A stretch of 64,000 nt of DNA from Candidatus Dormiibacterota bacterium. Its GTDB lineage: Bacteria; Chloroflexota; Dormibacteria; Dormibacterales; Dormibacteraceae. Location of the stretch: contig PLJM01000018.1 in NCBI GenBank assembly GCA_003139695.1, positions 62,001-126,000 on the forward strand. Reading direction: 5' to 3'. This document shows, one piece after another, positions 8,578 through 17,154 of the stretch. The notes beneath the pieces are model-generated. The model did no database searches and was not told where the DNA came from. It was given only the letters and a program-made list of their open reading frames with translations. The position numbers and the translations under genes are program-made. Each line of letters starts with the position of its first letter. Position 1 is the first letter of the stretch.

Positions 8578-9426
8578 CTAGAGGGCCAGCTCCTGCTCCT
8601 CGGCCGCCGGGAAGGCGTCGATGTTGGCGCCGCCCGCGGCGCGGTGGTTGCCGAGTGCCTCCTCGATGAGACCGTCGATATCGGTGTCCGAGTGCACGGG
8701 ATCGTGGTGAAAGAAGGCGAGCTGCTTGGCCCCGGCCTGCTCCGCCAACGCCAGCGCCTCCTCGTAGGTCGAATGCCCGAAACCGGCGTGCGTCTTGTAC
8801 TCCTCCCGGCTGTACTGGGCGTCGTGGACGAGCAGGTCCGCGTCCTTGCACCAGTTGGCGAGGTCCTTCAGCGATCCGTTCTCGTTGTTCGCGAAAAGCG
8901 CGATCTCGTTGTCGGTCGCGAACGCGAAGCGCGTGTCACCCTCATCGATCCGATAGCCAAACGTGGGAATCGGGTGCATCAGCAGGTGAGGCGTGATCCG
9001 CAAGCCCCCCACCTCGAACGTCTCGCCTGGGTTGCGCTCGATGAACTCCATCTCGGCCGGCATGTGGTCCAAGCGCACTGGAAAGTAGGCGGGATCCATC
9101 TGGTCGGCGAAGGCTGCCTGCAGCGATTTCGCAGAGCCGGACGGCCCGACGATCGTCAGGTGCGTGCCGGGAACGAAGGCCGGCAGGAAGAAAGGAAACC
9201 CCTGGATGTGGTCGAGATGCGTGTGCGTAATGAGCAAGTGCGCCTGCAGCGGCTCGGATTGATTGAGCCCGCTGCCCAGCTCGGCGATGCCCGAGCCAGA
9301 GTCGACGATGATGAGGTTGTTGTCCTTGTCCCGCACCTCGAGGCAGGTGGTGTTGCCGCCATACCTCAGGGTCTTGCGCCCGGGCGTCGGCCTGGTGCCT
9401 CGAGTGCCCCAAAACTTGATCCTCAA
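8578..9426 (-). CDS. Metallo-beta-lactamase-fold hydrolase
   Basis: A 282-residue protein of the MBL superfamily with the metal signature THTHLDHIQGFPFF (HxHxDH), a later ATDNE, and LLVHDAQYSREEYKTHAGFGHS, which supplies further metal ligands as in RNase Z-like and cyclic-nucleotide phosphodiesterase-type members. The N-terminus RIKFWGTRGTRPTPG places it with the CAF/PhnP/RNase-Z-like subgroup rather than with beta-lactamases. The TTG start at 9426 overlaps the TGA of the HD-GYP gene (TTGA). That coupling suggests a shared signalling or nucleotide-turnover role; the substrate is not evident. Confidence 0.85.
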   Translation of the reverse strand: MRIKFWGTRGTRPTPGRKTLRYGGNTTCLEVRDKDNNLIIVDSGSGIAELGSGLNQSEPLQAHLLITHTHLDHIQGFPFFLPAFVPGTHLTIVGPSGSAKSLQAAFADQMDPAYFPVRLDHMPAEMEFIERNPGETFEVGGLRITPHLLMHPIPTFGYRIDEGDTRFAFATDNEIALFANNENGSLKDLANWCKDADLLVHDAQYSREEYKTHAGFGHSTYEEALALAEQAGAKQLAFFHHDPVHSDTDIDGLIEEALGNHRAAGGANIDAFPAAEEQELAL

Positions 9427-11264
9427 CTGGACGCCGTCACGTCATAGACGCGCTTGGCGATGAACACGTCCAGCAGGTCGGGGTCGAGCTTGCCTTCGCC
9501 GGCCTCGCTCTTGAGAATGTCGATCGCCTTTGCGGGAGGGACCGCGCGCTTGTAGGGCCGGTCCCGCGCAGTGAGCGCATCGTAGATGTCCGAGATAGTC
9601 ATCATGCGGGTCTGCATTGGGATCTCATTCCCTCTCAGGCCGCGTGGGTATCCCGAACCATCGAGCTTCTCGTGGTGCCCCCACGCGAAGTCCGGAATGT
9701 TTCCCATCAGTGGCGAAAGTTTCGTCCACTGGATCTTGCTCAGGAAGTCGTGGCTCTTGGCGACGTGCGATTCAATCTCTATTCGCTCCTCGTCCGTCAG
9801 CGTGCCCTTCTGGATGCTCAGGAAATGGAACTCCTGCGGGGCGATCAGGGGATGCAGCCGGCCCGACACGTCGGGGAAGTCGTGCCCTTTCAAGTCCAAC
9901 AGCATCGATGCTTTGTCCTCGGGCAGGACGCTCGGTTCATTGGCCACGGCGATGGCCTCGAACCACATGCGGTACTTGTCCAGCTCGGCGCCGAGGCGCC
10001 GTTCGATCTCAGTGACCGTGGCGGCGTCGACACCATCCCGCCGCTTGGCCTCCAACTCTGCCCTGAGCTGGGCCAAACGCTCGACCGAGTCGAAGCGCCA
10101 TCGGATCCCGTCCAACTGGAAGGGAAACAGCTTCTTTTCCTTGACCAGGATGTCCTCTCGCACGCCAATCTTCCCGAAGTCGTGCAGCAGGCACGCGTAA
10201 CGCAGCTCCTTGAGCTGGTCTTTGCTGAAAATGACGTCGCGGTACTTGCCCGCCTCGATCCTGGTCACCTCGTCTGCCAGCTTCGTGGTGAGGGCTTCGA
10301 CCCGGCCCGAATGACCGGCGGTGCTCGGGTCTCTTTGCTCGATCGCATAGACGCTTGCCGTCACGAATTGGTCGAACAGCTCCTCGATGTCCTTGAGGAG
10401 GGTCTTGTTGTCGATGGCGACCGCGGCCTGGCTGGCGACGGACTCGACCATCTCCAGGTCCTCTTGCCGGAAGCTGACCACCTCGCCCGGGACGTTGGCG
10501 ACGGTTAGCTTGGTCTCGAAGCTTCGCTTGGCGTTGATCAGCTGGACCGCCCCGACGACCTCGTCGTTGTAGTTCCGCATCGGCACGGTGAGCATCGACT
10601 TCGTCCTGTAGCCGTACTGCGCATCGAATCCCTTGCCGCCCTGCGGCTTGTTCGGAGGCGGATTGTAGGCGTCGTCGTAGATCTGGCTCTTTTTCGTCGT
10701 GACCGCGTAGCCGACCACGCTCTTCTCGTCCACCGGCACCTTGAAGTCCTGGTAAGTGCTCTGGTCGATGGAGGCGTTCTGGCTCGCTCGCAACGAGAGC
10801 TTGGGCTGACCGTCCTCACCGACCGTCTTCCACCACAGGCTTGCGCCGTCGGCGTTGGTGAGCTGCCGCATCGTGGTGAGAATGAAGGTCTGGAGCTTGC
10901 CGATGTCACGCTCCGCCGACAGCGCGATACCAATGCGGTTGAGCTCCTCGAACTGGCGGTGCTGGCGGCGAGCCTGCTCCTCGTGCTGGCGGACCGACTG
11001 CTTCAGCGCCACGTTCTCCATCGCCAGGTGCAAGAGATGGCGGAGTGCGTCGAGCGAGGCATCGGCCGGGAAGGCGATCGAGATGTCGGCGAGGCCCTGG
11101 GGAGCGCTTTGCCCAGTGCCCAGCACGATTAGAGCCGGGGAGACGATGGTGGTCGTGTCCTCCAGCCGGGTCCCCTCGAGGCCGAGCTCGGCCAGGACCT
11201 CTTGCACCCCGGCGTGGTCGAAGCTGCCCAGCAGGTAGATGTTGAAGACGGGTGCGTTGGTCAT
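9423..11264 (-). CDS. GAF plus HD-GYP domain protein, putative c-di-GMP phosphodiesterase
   Basis: A 613-residue signalling protein. Residues 1-80 form an unassigned N-terminal region, 85-110 a coiled coil, and about 110-290 a GAF domain (LSAERDIGKLQTFILTTMRQL, SMLTVPMRNYNDEVVGAVQLIN). An HD-GYP module follows with H318, H361-D362 (LLHDFGKIGV) and HHEKLDGSGYP at 530-540, residues that bind metals and hydrolyse c-di-GMP in the family. An insertion of about 105 residues (roughly 380-486) separates the HD half from the GYP half and is predicted helical. The ATG at 11264 has AAGG upstream. It is coupled to the MBL gene. Confidence 0.88.
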   Translation of the reverse strand: MTNAPVFNIYLLGSFDHAGVQEVLAELGLEGTRLEDTTTIVSPALIVLGTGQSAPQGLADISIAFPADASLDALRHLLHLAMENVALKQSVRQHEEQARRQHRQFEELNRIGIALSAERDIGKLQTFILTTMRQLTNADGASLWWKTVGEDGQPKLSLRASQNASIDQSTYQDFKVPVDEKSVVGYAVTTKKSQIYDDAYNPPPNKPQGGKGFDAQYGYRTKSMLTVPMRNYNDEVVGAVQLINAKRSFETKLTVANVPGEVVSFRQEDLEMVESVASQAAVAIDNKTLLKDIEELFDQFVTASVYAIEQRDPSTAGHSGRVEALTTKLADEVTRIEAGKYRDVIFSKDQLKELRYACLLHDFGKIGVREDILVKEKKLFPFQLDGIRWRFDSVERLAQLRAELEAKRRDGVDAATVTEIERRLGAELDKYRMWFEAIAVANEPSVLPEDKASMLLDLKGHDFPDVSGRLHPLIAPQEFHFLSIQKGTLTDEERIEIESHVAKSHDFLSKIQWTKLSPLMGNIPDFAWGHHEKLDGSGYPRGLRGNEIPMQTRMMTISDIYDALTARDRPYKRAVPPAKAIDILKSEAGEGKLDPDLLDVFIAKRVYDVTASS

Positions 11265-11271
11265 ACCTTGT

Positions 11272-12051
11272 CTATCTAACGCTGCCGTCGGAGTTCTGGA
11301 GGTAGATAAGCCGCAAGCCCTCAAGAGTAAGGAGTGGGTCGCTGCTTTCGATAACTGGGGTCAGCCCGGCGACGAGGGCCGCCTGCCCCCCTGTCGCAAT
11401 CACCTTGGCCGAACCCCCGAGCTCGGCCGTCATGCGCTGGACCATTCCCTCGACCTGGGATACGAACCCCCAGACGAGGCCCGACTGGATCGAAGCGACC
11501 GTGTTGCGTCCGATCACTGCGTCAGGTGCCACCGCCTCCACGCGCCGGAGCATCGCGGTTTGCGAAACAAGGGCGTCCAGGGAGATCTCCACGCCAGGGG
11601 CGATCGCCCCGCCCAGGTAGTCGCCTTGCGCGTTGATGGCGTCATAGGTGACTGCAGTGCCGAAGTCGATGACGATGATCGGCCCGCCGTGCTTGGTGAA
11701 GGCGGCCAGGGCGTTGGCGATCCGGTCGGCACCCACATCCTTCGGGTTGTCATACCTCACCTTCACGCTTGTCTTGGTGCCCGGTCCCACCATCACTGGG
11801 TCGCACTTCAAGTAGCGCCTGGACACCTCGATCAGGGCTGGGTTGAGATTGGGGACGACGCTGGCGATCACGACGCCATCCACTACCGCCATGTCGAGGC
11901 CTCGCAGGTGGAAGAGCTGGCCGAGCTCCACAGCGAGCTCGTCGGCGGTGCGCTCGTGATGGGAGGTGATCCTCCAGTCGGCGACCAGCCGCTCGCCGTC
12001 GAACAGAGCGAGCGTCACGTTCGTATTGCCGACGTCCACGGCGAGCAGCAT
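11272..12051 (-). CDS. coaX: Type III pantothenate kinase
   Basis: A 259-residue CoaX, the ASKHA-fold kinase that makes 4'-phosphopantothenate in coenzyme A synthesis. Visible motifs are the phosphate loop LAVDVGNTNVTLALFDG at the N-terminus, GADRIANALAAF, IVIDFGTAVTYDAI and YLGGAIAPGVEIS, and ATGGQAALVAGL near the C-terminus. Length is normal. The ATG at 12051 starts the conserved block. It follows argH by 42 bp and precedes the HD-GYP gene, so it may be carried on the arg transcript, although the pathway is unrelated. Confidence 0.95.
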   Translation of the reverse strand: MLLAVDVGNTNVTLALFDGERLVADWRITSHHERTADELAVELGQLFHLRGLDMAVVDGVVIASVVPNLNPALIEVSRRYLKCDPVMVGPGTKTSVKVRYDNPKDVGADRIANALAAFTKHGGPIIVIDFGTAVTYDAINAQGDYLGGAIAPGVEISLDALVSQTAMLRRVEAVAPDAVIGRNTVASIQSGLVWGFVSQVEGMVQRMTAELGGSAKVIATGGQAALVAGLTPVIESSDPLLTLEGLRLIYLQNSDGSVR

Positions 12052-12093
12052 CAGGGAGGACTCTAGAGGACAGGAACGCCAACTGCCGCCAAC

Positions 12094-13446
12094 CTAGCGC
12101 GGGAGAGGGGGCGGGTGCGCCTGGCTCCATCCCAGCAGCGCCGCCGCCTGGCGGCGCACCTCGACTGCGCGCGCGGCCACGCGTCGCGGGTGGGGAGCTC
12201 CGACGAGGTCCCTTTTCAGCAGTGACGTTTCAGCGTTCCAGGGCGCCTTCATGGTTCCGCCCCGTACCTGCCGCCCCACCTCCTGGTGGGCCTTTCGGAA
12301 GGGTTTGCCCGATCCGACCAGCGCCTCGGCGACGTCGGTGGCGAGCAGACCCGGGTCGGCGGCGGCAGCCGCCAGCCGGGCCTGGTCGAACTCGAGGTGC
12401 TGCACCAGCAGGGTGGCCGCCCGCAGGGAGTCCAGGGCGTTGTCCACGGCTGCGAACAGGGCCGGCTTGTCCTCCTGGAGGTCGCGGTCGTAGGCGAGCG
12501 GCAGACCCTTCAAGACAGTGGCGAGCGCGACGAGGCTGCCGATCGCCCTTCCTGATCGCCCTCTCAAGAGCTCGGCAATGTCTGGATTCTTCTTCTGGGG
12601 CATCAGGCTCGACCCGGTTGCGATCTCGTCGGCCAGCCTGACGAAGCCGAACTCGGCGCTCGCCCACAGCACCACGTCCTCACCGAGCCGGCTCAGGTGG
12701 AGTGCTGCGCTTGTGCAGGCAAATACGAGATCAAGGGCAAAGTCGCGGTCTGAAACCGCGTCAATGCTGTTGGCGGTGAGGCGAGGGAGTCCGAGCTGCT
12801 TGGCCACGACTTTGCGCTGCAACGGCAAGGTGGTTCCAGCCAACGCGCCAGAGCCGAGAGGCAGCTCGTCTGCTGAGTCATAAGCGTGGCGAACCCGCGC
12901 GGCATCGCGCAGCAGCGGCTCGGCATGGGCGAGGAGGTGGTGCCCCACCGTGACCGGCTGCGCGCGCTGCAGGTGCGTGTAACCCGGCATGGCCCAGCCC
13001 GCGTGGCGGTCGGCTTGGGCACCCAGGGCTTCAACCACCGCAGCGATCTCCGCTGTCAGCTCACTGGCGGCGGCGCGGCAGTAGAGACGGAGGTCCAGCG
13101 CGACCTGGTCATTTCGCGACCTGGCCGCGTGCAGGGCGGCACCGGCCGATGTGATCTCGGTCAGCCGCCGCTCGATCGCGGAGTGAATGTCCTCGTCGGT
13201 ATCGAGGAATGCGAAGGTGCGGGCATCGAGCTCTTTGCTCACCCGCCGCAGCCCTCGCTCGATGGCTGTCAGCCGGCCGGCGGAAATGATGCTGGCCGCA
13301 GCGAGCCCACGCGCATGGGCGATGCTGCCGGCTATGTCGAAGGGGTACAGCTCGTAGTCGGCGTCGAGGGACGATGAGAAGCGTTCGAGCTCGGGCAGAA
13401 GGCGCCGCTCGAAGCGACCGCCCCAAAGCTTGCCGCCGCCGGCTAC
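12094..13446 (-). CDS. argH: Argininosuccinate lyase; start codon not canonical
   Basis: Argininosuccinate lyase, last step of arginine synthesis (argininosuccinate to arginine plus fumarate). The signature GSSLMPQKKNPD is present, as are SRNDQVALDLRLY and GYTHLQRAQPVT. The first conventional start codon in frame is the GTG at 13242, but upstream of it the frame continues without interruption to 13446 and encodes the canonical N-terminus KLWGGRFE, RFSSSLDAD and DIAGSIAHARGL. That stretch has no ATG, GTG or TTG before the TGA at 13467-13465. I mark the start tentatively at a GTA overlapping the argG TAG (GTAG). The full form is about 450 residues, the usual length; the GTG form is 382. Confidence 0.85.
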   Translation of the reverse strand, partial: VAGGGKLWGGRFERRLLPELERFSSSLDADYELYPFDIAGSIAHARGLAAASIISAGRLTAIERGLRRVSKELDARTFAFLDTDEDIHSAIERRLTEITSAGAALHAARSRNDQVALDLRLYCRAAASELTAEIAAVVEALGAQADRHAGWAMPGYTHLQRAQPVTVGHHLLAHAEPLLRDAARVRHAYDSADELPLGSGALAGTTLPLQRKVVAKQLGLPRLTANSIDAVSDRDFALDLVFACTSAALHLSRLGEDVVLWASAEFGFVRLADEIATGSSLMPQKKNPDIAELLRGRSGRAIGSLVALATVLKGLPLAYDRDLQEDKPALFAAVDNALDSLRAATLLVQHLEFDQARLAAAAADPGLLATDVAEALVGSGKPFRKAHQEVGRQVRGGTMKAPWNAETSLLKRDLVGAPHPRRVAARAVEVRRQAAALLGWSQAHPPPLPR

Positions 13447-14753
13447 TTTCCTAGCCGTTTTACTTCACCCAAGAGATTGCCCAGGTCGCGCCCGTGCAGC
13501 CGGCCCTGTACCTGCGCCGACGTGCGCACCCCCATCCCCCACAGCTTGATGAAGCCTGCCGCGGCCGATTGATCGAACACGTCGCCCTTGCCATAGGTCG
13601 CCAGTGATAGCTGATAGAGCTGCATCGGGCTCTTGCGGCCCACCACGTGCGAAGAGCCCTTGAACAGCTTCAGGCGAACGTCGCCGGTGACGTGGCGCTG
13701 CGTCTCTACCACGAACGCGTAGAGCGCGTCCCTGAGCGGGCTGAACCAAAGTCCGTCGTAGACCATCTGCGCCCATTGCTGCGCAACCAGGTCCTTGAAA
13801 CGCGCCACCTCCTTGGGCAGCGTGATGTCTTCGAGCGCCTGATGGGCCTGCAGCAGCAGCACGGCGGCAGGCGCCTCATAAATCTCGCGCGATTTGATGC
13901 CGATGAGCCGGTTCTCGATGTGGTCGATGCGCCCAACGCCGCTCTCGCCCCCAATCTTGTTGAGCGCCGTCACCAGGTCCAGCGCTCCGATCGCCTTGCC
14001 GTCGAGCGAAACCGGCAGACCCTCGTTGAAGCCGACCTCTACATAGGCAGGCTCATCGGGACACTGCCGCGGGTCGCGCGTCCACGCGTAGACCTCGGCG
14101 GGAGGCTCCGCCCACGGGTCCTCGAGCACTCCGGCTTCGATGGAGCGGCCCCACAGGTTCTCGTCCGTGGAGTACGGGGAGCGCGTGGTGGCCGGCACCT
14201 CGATGCCGTGCTTGTTCGCGTACTCGATCTCGTCGTCGCGGTTCATCCCCCACTCGCGCACCGGTGCGACCACCTCGAGCTCGGGCGCGAGGGCCGCGGT
14301 GGTGACGTCGAATCGCACCTGGTCGTTGCCCTTGCCGGTGCAGCCATGAGCGATCGCGCTGGCGCCTTCACGGCGCGCGACCTCGACCATCATCGCCGCG
14401 ATCAATGGCCTGCCCAGCGCAGTGGCCAGCGGGTACTCCTTCTCGTACACGGCGCCGGCCTGCAGCGAGGGCCACACAAACAGCTCGAGAAATGGGATGC
14501 GGCCGTCGGCGACGTAGGCTGCCGAAGCGCCGACCTTCAGCGCCCGCGCCTGGATGGCGTCGAGGTCCTTCTTCTCGCCGAGGTCGACGGTGAACGCAAT
14601 GACGTCCCAGCCCTTGTCCTTGAGCCAGCGGATCGCCACCGACGTATCGAGACCGCCGGAGTAGGCGAGTACGAGTTTCTTGACTACTGGCGGGGGACTC
14701 CCCCCGCTGCGGCGGCCAGGCAAATCCCGGCCCCCACCCCCCCTATTCGACAT
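13443..14753 (-). CDS. argG: Argininosuccinate synthase with repeat-derived N-terminal extension
   Basis: A 436-residue argininosuccinate synthase, joining citrulline and aspartate with ATP. The PP-loop AYSGGLDTSVAI begins near residue 30, and ARREGASAIAHGCTGKGNDQVRFD and PYSTDENLWGRSIEAG are clear. The family normally starts four or five residues before the AYSGGLDTS motif. Here the only usable start is the ATG at 14753, which adds about 23 residues rich in Gly, Pro and Ser. That extension is encoded by a GC-rich repeat at 14692-14744 also found twice near 47.1 kb. The ATG overlaps the end of argR by 11 bp. Confidence 0.93.
   Translation of the reverse strand: MSNRGGGGRDLPGRRSGGSPPPVVKKLVLAYSGGLDTSVAIRWLKDKGWDVIAFTVDLGEKKDLDAIQARALKVGASAAYVADGRIPFLELFVWPSLQAGAVYEKEYPLATALGRPLIAAMMVEVARREGASAIAHGCTGKGNDQVRFDVTTAALAPELEVVAPVREWGMNRDDEIEYANKHGIEVPATTRSPYSTDENLWGRSIEAGVLEDPWAEPPAEVYAWTRDPRQCPDEPAYVEVGFNEGLPVSLDGKAIGALDLVTALNKIGGESGVGRIDHIENRLIGIKSREIYEAPAAVLLLQAHQALEDITLPKEVARFKDLVAQQWAQMVYDGLWFSPLRDALYAFVVETQRHVTGDVRLKLFKGSSHVVGRKSPMQLYQLSLATYGKGDVFDQSAAAGFIKLWGMGVRTSAQVQGRLHGRDLGNLLGEVKRLGK
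14692..14744 (-). repeat. GC-rich 5'-end repeat (family 2), copy in argG
   Basis: A GC-rich element shared with two tandem copies at 47048-47179. All share the order, on the plus strand: a G-run, ACTC, a C-run (together a hairpin), then TGCGGCGG, a second GC palindrome around TCCCGGC, and a closing C-run with CCCCT. This copy spans the argR stop and the beginning of argG and is read in frame as ArgG residues. Identity with the other copies is clear in the G-run/C-run hairpin and in the GCGGCGG and TCCCGG blocks. Confidence 0.7.
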
Positions 14754-15150
14754 GGGCCAGGAGGTCTTTGAGCGCTTTGCCCGCCCCCCGCTTGCTCAGC
14801 ACCGCAATGATCGTGTCGTCGCCGGCGACGGTGCCGGCGATGCCGGGCAGCGCAGCCTCGTCGATGCGCCGCGCGACGAGGTTAGCGGTGCCAGGAGGAG
14901 TCCTGATCACGGCCATCGGCTCGACGAGCTCGACCGACAGCACCAACTCGCGGACGAGGGACGCCGAGCTGCGGTAGCCGCTCACAGAACGGACGAGGCC
15001 GAGCTCCTGAATGTCACGCGAGATGGTCGCTTGCGTCGTCCGCAAGCCACGTCGCGCGAGCGCCTCAGCCAGCTCCTGCTGGGTGTGGACCCCGCCGCGG
15101 TTCACGAGCGCAAGGATCGCCTGGTGGCGCTGTCCCTTGGTCGCGGTCAC
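14743..15150 (-). CDS. argR: Arginine repressor
   Basis: A 135-residue ArgR. The N-terminal winged helix has KGQRHQAILALVNRGGVHTQQELAEAL and TTQATISRDIQELGLVRS, the family DNA-recognition helix. The C-terminal domain has LPGIAGTVAGDDTIIAVL, where the GT-DDT segment binds arginine at the hexamer interface. The GTG at 15150 overlaps the argD TGA (GTGA) and fixes the start; a longer open frame is antisense noise. Position inside argCJBD-R-GH, as in many Actinobacteriota, suggests it controls its own operon, but I could not find a clean ARG box. Confidence 0.93.
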   Translation of the reverse strand: MTATKGQRHQAILALVNRGGVHTQQELAEALARRGLRTTQATISRDIQELGLVRSVSGYRSSASLVRELVLSVELVEPMAVIRTPPGTANLVARRIDEAALPGIAGTVAGDDTIIAVLSKRGAGKALKDLLAHVE

Positions 15151-16313
15151 CCGACGTCGAGCACCTTGTGCATGATCCCCTGCGCCCGATCGATCTCTTC
15201 CGCAGTGATGATCAGCGGCGGCACCAGGCGGATCGAGTTCTCGTCGACCGCATTGATGATCAGCCCAGCCTCGAGGCAGTGCTCCTGAAAAGCCTTGGCG
15301 TGAGGCTCGGCGAACTCGGCGGCCTGCATGAGACCCAGTCCTCGCACCTCTTTGGCTCCAAGCCCTTGCAGGACTCCGTTCAGCAGCTCGCCCATCTCGG
15401 CGGCGTGGCCCACGAGGCCGTCGCGCTCGATCACCGCGAGCACTGAGAGGGCGACGGTGCAAGCCAGCGGGTTGCCGCCGAAAGTGGATCCGTGGTCGCC
15501 CGGCTCGAAAACGTCGGCTTTAGGCGATGCGAGGCACGCGCCGATCGGGACGCCGCCGCCGAGTCCTTTCGCGAGGGTCATCACGTCGGGTGTGATCCCG
15601 TGGTGCTGGTACGCGAACCACTTGCCGGTGCGTGCAATCCCGGTCTGTACCTCGTCGAGGATCAGCAGCACGTTCTTCTCGTCGCACCACTTTCGCACGC
15701 CCTCGAGGTAGCCCTTGGCCGCGGGGATGATGCCGATCTCGCCCATCACGGGCTCGAGCAGCACGGCGACGGTCTTGTCCGTGGTCGCCGCCTTGATTGC
15801 CTCGAGGTCGTTGTACGGCACATGCACGAAACCGTCGGGCAGCGGCTTGAAGGGGTCAGAGTATTTGTGCTGCCCGCCGGCGGTGACGGTTGCCAGCGTG
15901 CGGCCGTGGAAGGAGCCGACGCTCGTGATGATCTCGAAGGCGCCATCGCGGTTTTGTGTGCCCCACTTGCGCGCAATCTTTATCGCGGCCTCATTGGCCT
16001 CTGCGCCGGAGTTGCAGAGGAAGACGCGAGAAGGAAACGACAGCTCGACGAGGCGTCGCGCGAGCTCGACCTGTGGGCGCGTGAAGTAGAGGTTGGAGGT
16101 GTGGATCAGGGTCCGCGCCTGGCCGCTCAACGCGTGGGCGATGTCAGGGTGCGCGTGGCCAAGGACGTTGACCGCGATCCCGGCCACGAGGTCGAGGTAC
16201 TCCTTGCCTTCCTCGTCGTATAGCAAACAGCCCTCACCGCGAACAAACGTGACCGGCAGCCGCCGGCCGGTGTGCATCAGGTACTGCTCTGCGAGCTCAG
16301 GGGTGTTTGGCAT
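15147..16313 (-). CDS. argD: Acetylornithine aminotransferase
   Basis: A 388-residue PLP-dependent class III aminotransferase converting N-acetylglutamate semialdehyde to N-acetylornithine. Visible motifs include FLCNSGAEANEAAIKIARKW, SFHGRTLATVTAGGQ, LILDEVQTGIARTGKWFAYQ and the PLP-lysine segment MTLAKGLGGGVPIGA, with STFGGNPLACTVA behind it. Length is normal. The ATG at 16313 lies four bases behind argB. The same fold also serves in lysine or ornithine metabolism, but the arg operon context decides the assignment. Confidence 0.95.
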   Translation of the reverse strand: MPNTPELAEQYLMHTGRRLPVTFVRGEGCLLYDEEGKEYLDLVAGIAVNVLGHAHPDIAHALSGQARTLIHTSNLYFTRPQVELARRLVELSFPSRVFLCNSGAEANEAAIKIARKWGTQNRDGAFEIITSVGSFHGRTLATVTAGGQHKYSDPFKPLPDGFVHVPYNDLEAIKAATTDKTVAVLLEPVMGEIGIIPAAKGYLEGVRKWCDEKNVLLILDEVQTGIARTGKWFAYQHHGITPDVMTLAKGLGGGVPIGACLASPKADVFEPGDHGSTFGGNPLACTVALSVLAVIERDGLVGHAAEMGELLNGVLQGLGAKEVRGLGLMQAAEFAEPHAKAFQEHCLEAGLIINAVDENSIRLVPPLIITAEEIDRAQGIMHKVLDVG

Positions 16314-16317
16314 AGCC

Positions 16318-17154
16318 CTAGGGAGTCACCATCGTGCCGATGCCGGCCTCGGTGAAGAGCTCGAGCAGAAGGGCATGTGGCGTGCGCCCGTCGACGATAT
16401 GGGCGAGGGGCACACCGTCCAGCGCTCGAAGGGCGGCTTCGAGCTTGGGGATCATTCCGCCGGTGACCTCTCCGGCATCGATCCTCTGTCGGGCGTCGGC
16501 CTTGGAAAGCACTGCGACAACTTTGCCGTCCACACCGAGGACTCCAGGGACATCGGTGAGGAGGATCAGCTTGTGTGCCTTGAGTGAGACCGCGAGCTCC
16601 GCGGCGACGGTGTCAGCGTTGATGTTGTAGGCGTGGCCGTCGTAACCGAGGCCGATCGAGGCGATGACCGGGATGTAACCCCGCCCCAGCAGCGCCGTGA
16701 TCGGCTCCTTGTTGACCTGGGTGACACGTCCGACGAAGCCCATCGCTTCATTGAGTGGCTCGGCGATGATGCACGGCCCGTCCTCGCCGCTCATGCCAAC
16801 CGCTTGACCGCCGAGCCGGTTGATGCTCGCCACGATGTCCGGGCTGACCTTCCCCGTGAGCACCATCTTCACGACTTCCATGGTCTTTTCGTCGGTGACC
16901 CGGAGCCCCTTCTTGAAGGTTGCCTTGATGCCGAGGCGTTCGCTCATCGCTGTGATCTCGGGCCCGCCGCCGTGCACAAGCACGGGCTGCATGCCGACGT
17001 AGCGGAGCAGCACGATGTCGAGCAGCGTCTCGTCCCGCGCCTGCTCGATGGCGTTGCCGCCGACCTTCACCACCACGATCTGGCCGTGGAATCGCTTGAT
17101 GTAGGGCAGGGCCTCAACCAGGACCTTCGCGCGCTCCTCTACGGTCAACGTCAT
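16318..17154 (-). CDS. argB: Acetylglutamate kinase
   Basis: A 278-residue amino-acid kinase phosphorylating N-acetylglutamate. Motifs are VVVKVGGNAI near residue 28, LVHGGGPEI (substrate-binding glycine loop), GLRVTDEKTMEVVKMVL, and LILLTDVPGVLG with GGMIPKLEAAL at the nucleotide site. GLRVTDEKTMEVVKM is characteristic of NAGK, and the arginine-sensing N-terminal helix (LVEALPYIKRFHGQ) is present, which in the family goes with arginine feedback inhibition. The ATG at 17154 overlaps the argJ stop (ATGA). Confidence 0.96.
   Translation of the reverse strand: MTLTVEERAKVLVEALPYIKRFHGQIVVVKVGGNAIEQARDETLLDIVLLRYVGMQPVLVHGGGPEITAMSERLGIKATFKKGLRVTDEKTMEVVKMVLTGKVSPDIVASINRLGGQAVGMSGEDGPCIIAEPLNEAMGFVGRVTQVNKEPITALLGRGYIPVIASIGLGYDGHAYNINADTVAAELAVSLKAHKLILLTDVPGVLGVDGKVVAVLSKADARQRIDAGEVTGGMIPKLEAALRALDGVPLAHIVDGRTPHALLLELFTEAGIGTMVTP

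Noticed and set aside
14755-15146. Longer argR frame to 15462
   Set aside because: The upstream part is antisense-like and overlaps argD; the coupled GTG at 15150 gives a normal ArgR.
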